Source: Spartobacteria bacterium (lineage in GTDB: Bacteria > Verrucomicrobiota > Verrucomicrobiia > Chthoniobacterales > Chthoniobacteraceae). Taken from it: a stretch of 7,378 nt of DNA. This document shows positions 6,050 to 7,378 of the stretch, piece by piece. The translations under genes and the position numbers were made by a program. Every line of letters starts with the position of its first letter. The first letter of the stretch is position 1. The stretch lies in contig JANXWU010000089.1 of the NCBI GenBank assembly GCA_025350985.1, positions 1 to 7,378 on the forward strand. Reading direction: 5' to 3'. The notes below the pieces were generated by a model. The model was not told the origin of the DNA and made no database searches. It saw only the letters and a program-made list of their open reading frames with translations.

Positions 6050-6928
6050 TCAAACGCGATCGACCGCGGTGCGCTCCATTTTTTGAAAAATGACGATCCC
6101 GCTCAACGCCGCCGCCAAGGTGAGAACGATGGAGGAAACGAGACATCCGAAACTCAATGTGCCGCGTCCAAGCAGAGTTATGCGGAACGCTTCGACGACT
6201 GCCGCCATCGGGTTCAGCCACGCGAGCCATTCGAGCCGCGCGGGAATTTTCGAGAGCGGATAAATCACCGGCGTCGCGAATAGCCAGAGCTGGATGATGA
6301 ATTGATTGAGATGGACCAGGTCGCGGTATTTTGCGGTCGAGGCGGACATCCAGAGACTGACGCCCAGGCTGAACAGCGACGTTTGCAACAGCAGCAATGG
6401 CACGAGCAAAACGCGCCAGTCGATCGAAATGGCGGCACCCGCGTCGGTGAAAAGTTTGTAGTAGCCGAAGACGACGACGAACGGCGCGAGTTGCAGCACG
6501 AACGCGAAAAGATTGGAGACAATAGTCGCCGCCGGCACGATGAGGCGCGGGAAATAGACTTTACCAAAAAGCTGCGTGTTGGCCGTGAAGGTCGTCGCGC
6601 CAGCGGTGACGTTTTGCGCGAAATAATTCCACGCGAGCAGCCCGCACAAATAAAACAGCGGCGCGGGAATGCCGTCGGTGGGGATCTGCGCGACGCGGCC
6701 GAAGACGATCACAAACATGACCGTCGTGAGCAGCGGCTGGAGGATGAACCACGCCGGCCCGAGCAGCGTCTGTTTGTATTTCGATAAAAAATCGCGCCGC
6801 ACGAGCAGCACCAGCAAATCGCGATACTCCCACATTTCGCGCCACGCGATGCGCAGCCAGCCGCGGTTCGGCTCGATGACGATTTCGTAGCCCGGCGCGA
6901 GGTCGGTTGCGGGTTCCATTTTCACCAT
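6050..6928 (-). CDS. wzm: Polysaccharide ABC exporter permease, Wzm-like (292 aa)
   Basis: An ABC-2 type integral membrane protein that forms the inner-membrane channel for the lipid-linked glycan. A cytoplasmic N-terminal segment of about 55 residues is followed by the family sequence RRDFLSKYKQTLLGPAW (44-60). About six hydrophobic segments follow, near 59-79, 89-106, 130-157, 172-195, 207-226 and 258-282. Other family landmarks are FGKVYFPRLIVP (121-132), STAKYRDL (197-204), and ATPVIYPLSKIP followed by LNPMAAVVEAFR (238-249). The length is normal. It is the first gene of the minus-strand operon, with about 150 bases before the divergent gene. The start could be ATG at 6928 or ATG at 6919. 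The second has a GGTG element three bases upstream, the first has no clear ribosome site, and the difference is three residues. No signal peptide is expected. Confidence 0.95.
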   Translation of the reverse strand: MVKMEPATDLAPGYEIVIEPNRGWLRIAWREMWEYRDLLVLLVRRDFLSKYKQTLLGPAWFILQPLLTTVMFVIVFGRVAQIPTDGIPAPLFYLCGLLAWNYFAQNVTAGATTFTANTQLFGKVYFPRLIVPAATIVSNLFAFVLQLAPFVVVFGYYKLFTDAGAAISIDWRVLLVPLLLLQTSLFSLGVSLWMSASTAKYRDLVHLNQFIIQLWLFATPVIYPLSKIPARLEWLAWLNPMAAVVEAFRITLLGRGTLSFGCLVSSIVLTLAAALSGIVIFQKMERTAVDRV

Positions 6929-7007
6929 TCGTCAGCTTGGGTTCATTTCGTTGCGGGCACGGAAACTGTTGTGTAAGCCTCTTAGCAGCTTCCATTCTCA
7001 TTTGAAA

Positions 7008-7017
7008 TGCGCGCGCA
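7008..7017. repeat. Ten-base perfect palindrome TGCGCGCGCA
   Basis: An alternating purine-pyrimidine palindrome in the divergent spacer. It lies where transcription from the proposed minus-strand promoter would begin. It could be an operator half-site pair, or simply reflect the CG-rich background, since GCGCG is very common throughout this window. Confidence 0.25.
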
Positions 7018-7018
7018 C

Positions 7019-7047
7019 AAAATTCCTTCCGCACGGTTCTAGGTCAA
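7019..7047 (-). promoter_or_regulatory. Candidate sigma70-like promoter for the export/glycosyltransferase operon
   Basis: On the minus strand, TTGACC (7047-7042, five of six to the -35 consensus) is followed by a 17-base spacer and AATTTT (7024-7019, a weak -10). Transcription would start near 7012, giving a leader of about 85 bases before the permease ATG. The spacing is ideal but the -10 is poor. It is the best match I found in the only spacer longer than a few bases. Confidence 0.35.
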
Positions 7048-7057
7048 CAGGCGCGCT

Positions 7058-7075
7058 CGCCCGGTGGGCGTTTTT
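7058..7075 (+). terminator. Terminator-like hairpin in the carbamoyltransferase leader
   Basis: The plus strand reads CGCCC, loop GGT, GGGCG, then five T residues: a 5-base GC stem followed directly by a U-run, ending three bases before the ATG at 7079. The stem is short for an efficient terminator. Because no gene ends upstream on this strand, it would act as an attenuator or cover the ribosome entry region rather than end a transcript. Confidence 0.35.
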
Positions 7076-7078
7076 CAC

Positions 7079-7378
7079 ATGATCATCCTTGGCCTCAACG
7101 CATATCACGGTGATTCATCGGCGTGCATTCTTCGCGATGGAAAACTCATTGCCGCGGCCGAGGAGGAGCGGTTTCGGCGGATCAAACACTGGGCGGGTTT
7201 GCCTACTGAGTCGGTGCGATTTTGCTTGAAAGAAGCGGGCGTGGAATTGAGCGAAGTCGATCACATCGCGATCAATAAAGATCCTAAGGCGAACTTCTGG
7301 CGGCGGCTTTTTTACGTGGCGTCGAAGAGGCCCGATCTCGGCTTGGTGATGCAGCGCGTTCGGAATGTGACCAAAGCC
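7079..7378 (+). CDS. NodU/CmcH-family O-carbamoyltransferase, N-terminal 100 aa
   Basis: The frame opens with ATG at 7079 and runs to the window edge without a stop. The sequence MIILGLNAYHGDSSACILRD is the hallmark start of carbamoyltransferases, with the His-Gly-Asp-Ser-Ser-Ala loop (residues 10-15). It continues KLIAAAEEERFRRIKHWAGLP (22-42) and a region ending EVDHIAINKDP (59-69). Family members are usually about 550-600 residues, so most of the protein lies beyond the edge. They make carbamoyl-adenylate from carbamoyl phosphate and ATP and pass the carbamoyl group to a hydroxyl of a sugar, antibiotic or Nod factor. Next to a polysaccharide locus, a sugar target is likely. GTG at 7064 is in frame but lies inside the hairpin and would add only five residues, and TAG at 7040 bounds the frame upstream. 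The ribosome site is weak (GGTGGG, about ten bases upstream, inside the hairpin). Confidence 0.93.
   Translation, partial: MIILGLNAYHGDSSACILRDGKLIAAAEEERFRRIKHWAGLPTESVRFCLKEAGVELSEVDHIAINKDPKANFWRRLFYVASKRPDLGLVMQRVRNVTKA

Noticed and set aside
6077..6092. AT palindrome (7-base arms, 2-base loop) near the end of the permease gene
   Set aside because: It lies inside the coding frame (Ile-Phe-Gln-Lys-Met), the stem is pure AT, and the 2-base loop makes a stable hairpin unlikely.
6561..7034. Minus-strand open frame starting in the divergent spacer and running into the permease gene
   Set aside because: Most of it is an Arg/Ala-rich out-of-frame reading of the permease gene, which has clear membrane segments and family motifs in its own frame.
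1..7378. Search for CRISPR arrays, tRNA or rRNA genes, insertion sequences and long direct repeats
   Set aside because: None seen by eye. The region is almost wholly coding, and the only spacer above a few bases is 6929-7078.

Overview
The window is a GC-rich piece of bacterial chromosome holding most of a cell-surface polysaccharide locus. Seven genes lie head to tail on the minus strand, and one divergent gene starts on the plus strand at the right edge. Both edge genes are cut by the window. The gene types fit many Gram-negative phyla. The GC-rich coding, AAA-rich lysine runs, GTG starts and mostly weak Shine-Dalgarno sites loosely recall Verrucomicrobiota, but this is a guess and no marker gene is present.

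Read in transcription order (right to left), the minus-strand set starts with an ABC-2 type polysaccharide export permease (wzm-like, 6928-6050) and its ATPase (wzt-like, 6046-4718), which carries a C-terminal extension of the carbohydrate-binding type. An FkbM-family SAM methyltransferase follows (4721-3594), then two adjacent GT9/heptosyltransferase-like proteins (3858-3052 and 3055-2108) and two GT4-type glycosyltransferases (2106-982, and 985 to beyond the left edge). Neighbouring genes are separated by 1-3 bases or overlap by 4 (ATGA/GTGA), so this is almost certainly one translationally coupled operon. The exception is a 265-base same-strand overlap between the FkbM gene and the first GT9 gene.

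A coherent model is that the glycosyltransferases build a glycan on a lipid carrier in the cytoplasm, the FkbM enzyme methylates a sugar, and the permease/ATPase pair exports the finished chain across the inner membrane. Export may depend on recognition of a modified end by the ATPase C-terminal domain. Across a 150-base divergent spacer lies a NodU/CmcH-type O-carbamoyltransferase, which could add a carbamoyl group to the same glycan or begin a separate operon. The spacer holds a plausible sigma70-like promoter for the minus-strand operon and a terminator-like hairpin just before the carbamoyltransferase start.

The most unusual feature is in the long overlap. The FkbM frame contains the heptamer A_AAA_AAG, the dnaX-type -1 slippery sequence, in the correct phase. 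A -1 shift there leads straight into the GT9 frame and would give a 556-residue methyltransferase-glycosyltransferase fusion. A stop-codon loss or a sequence error is the competing explanation.
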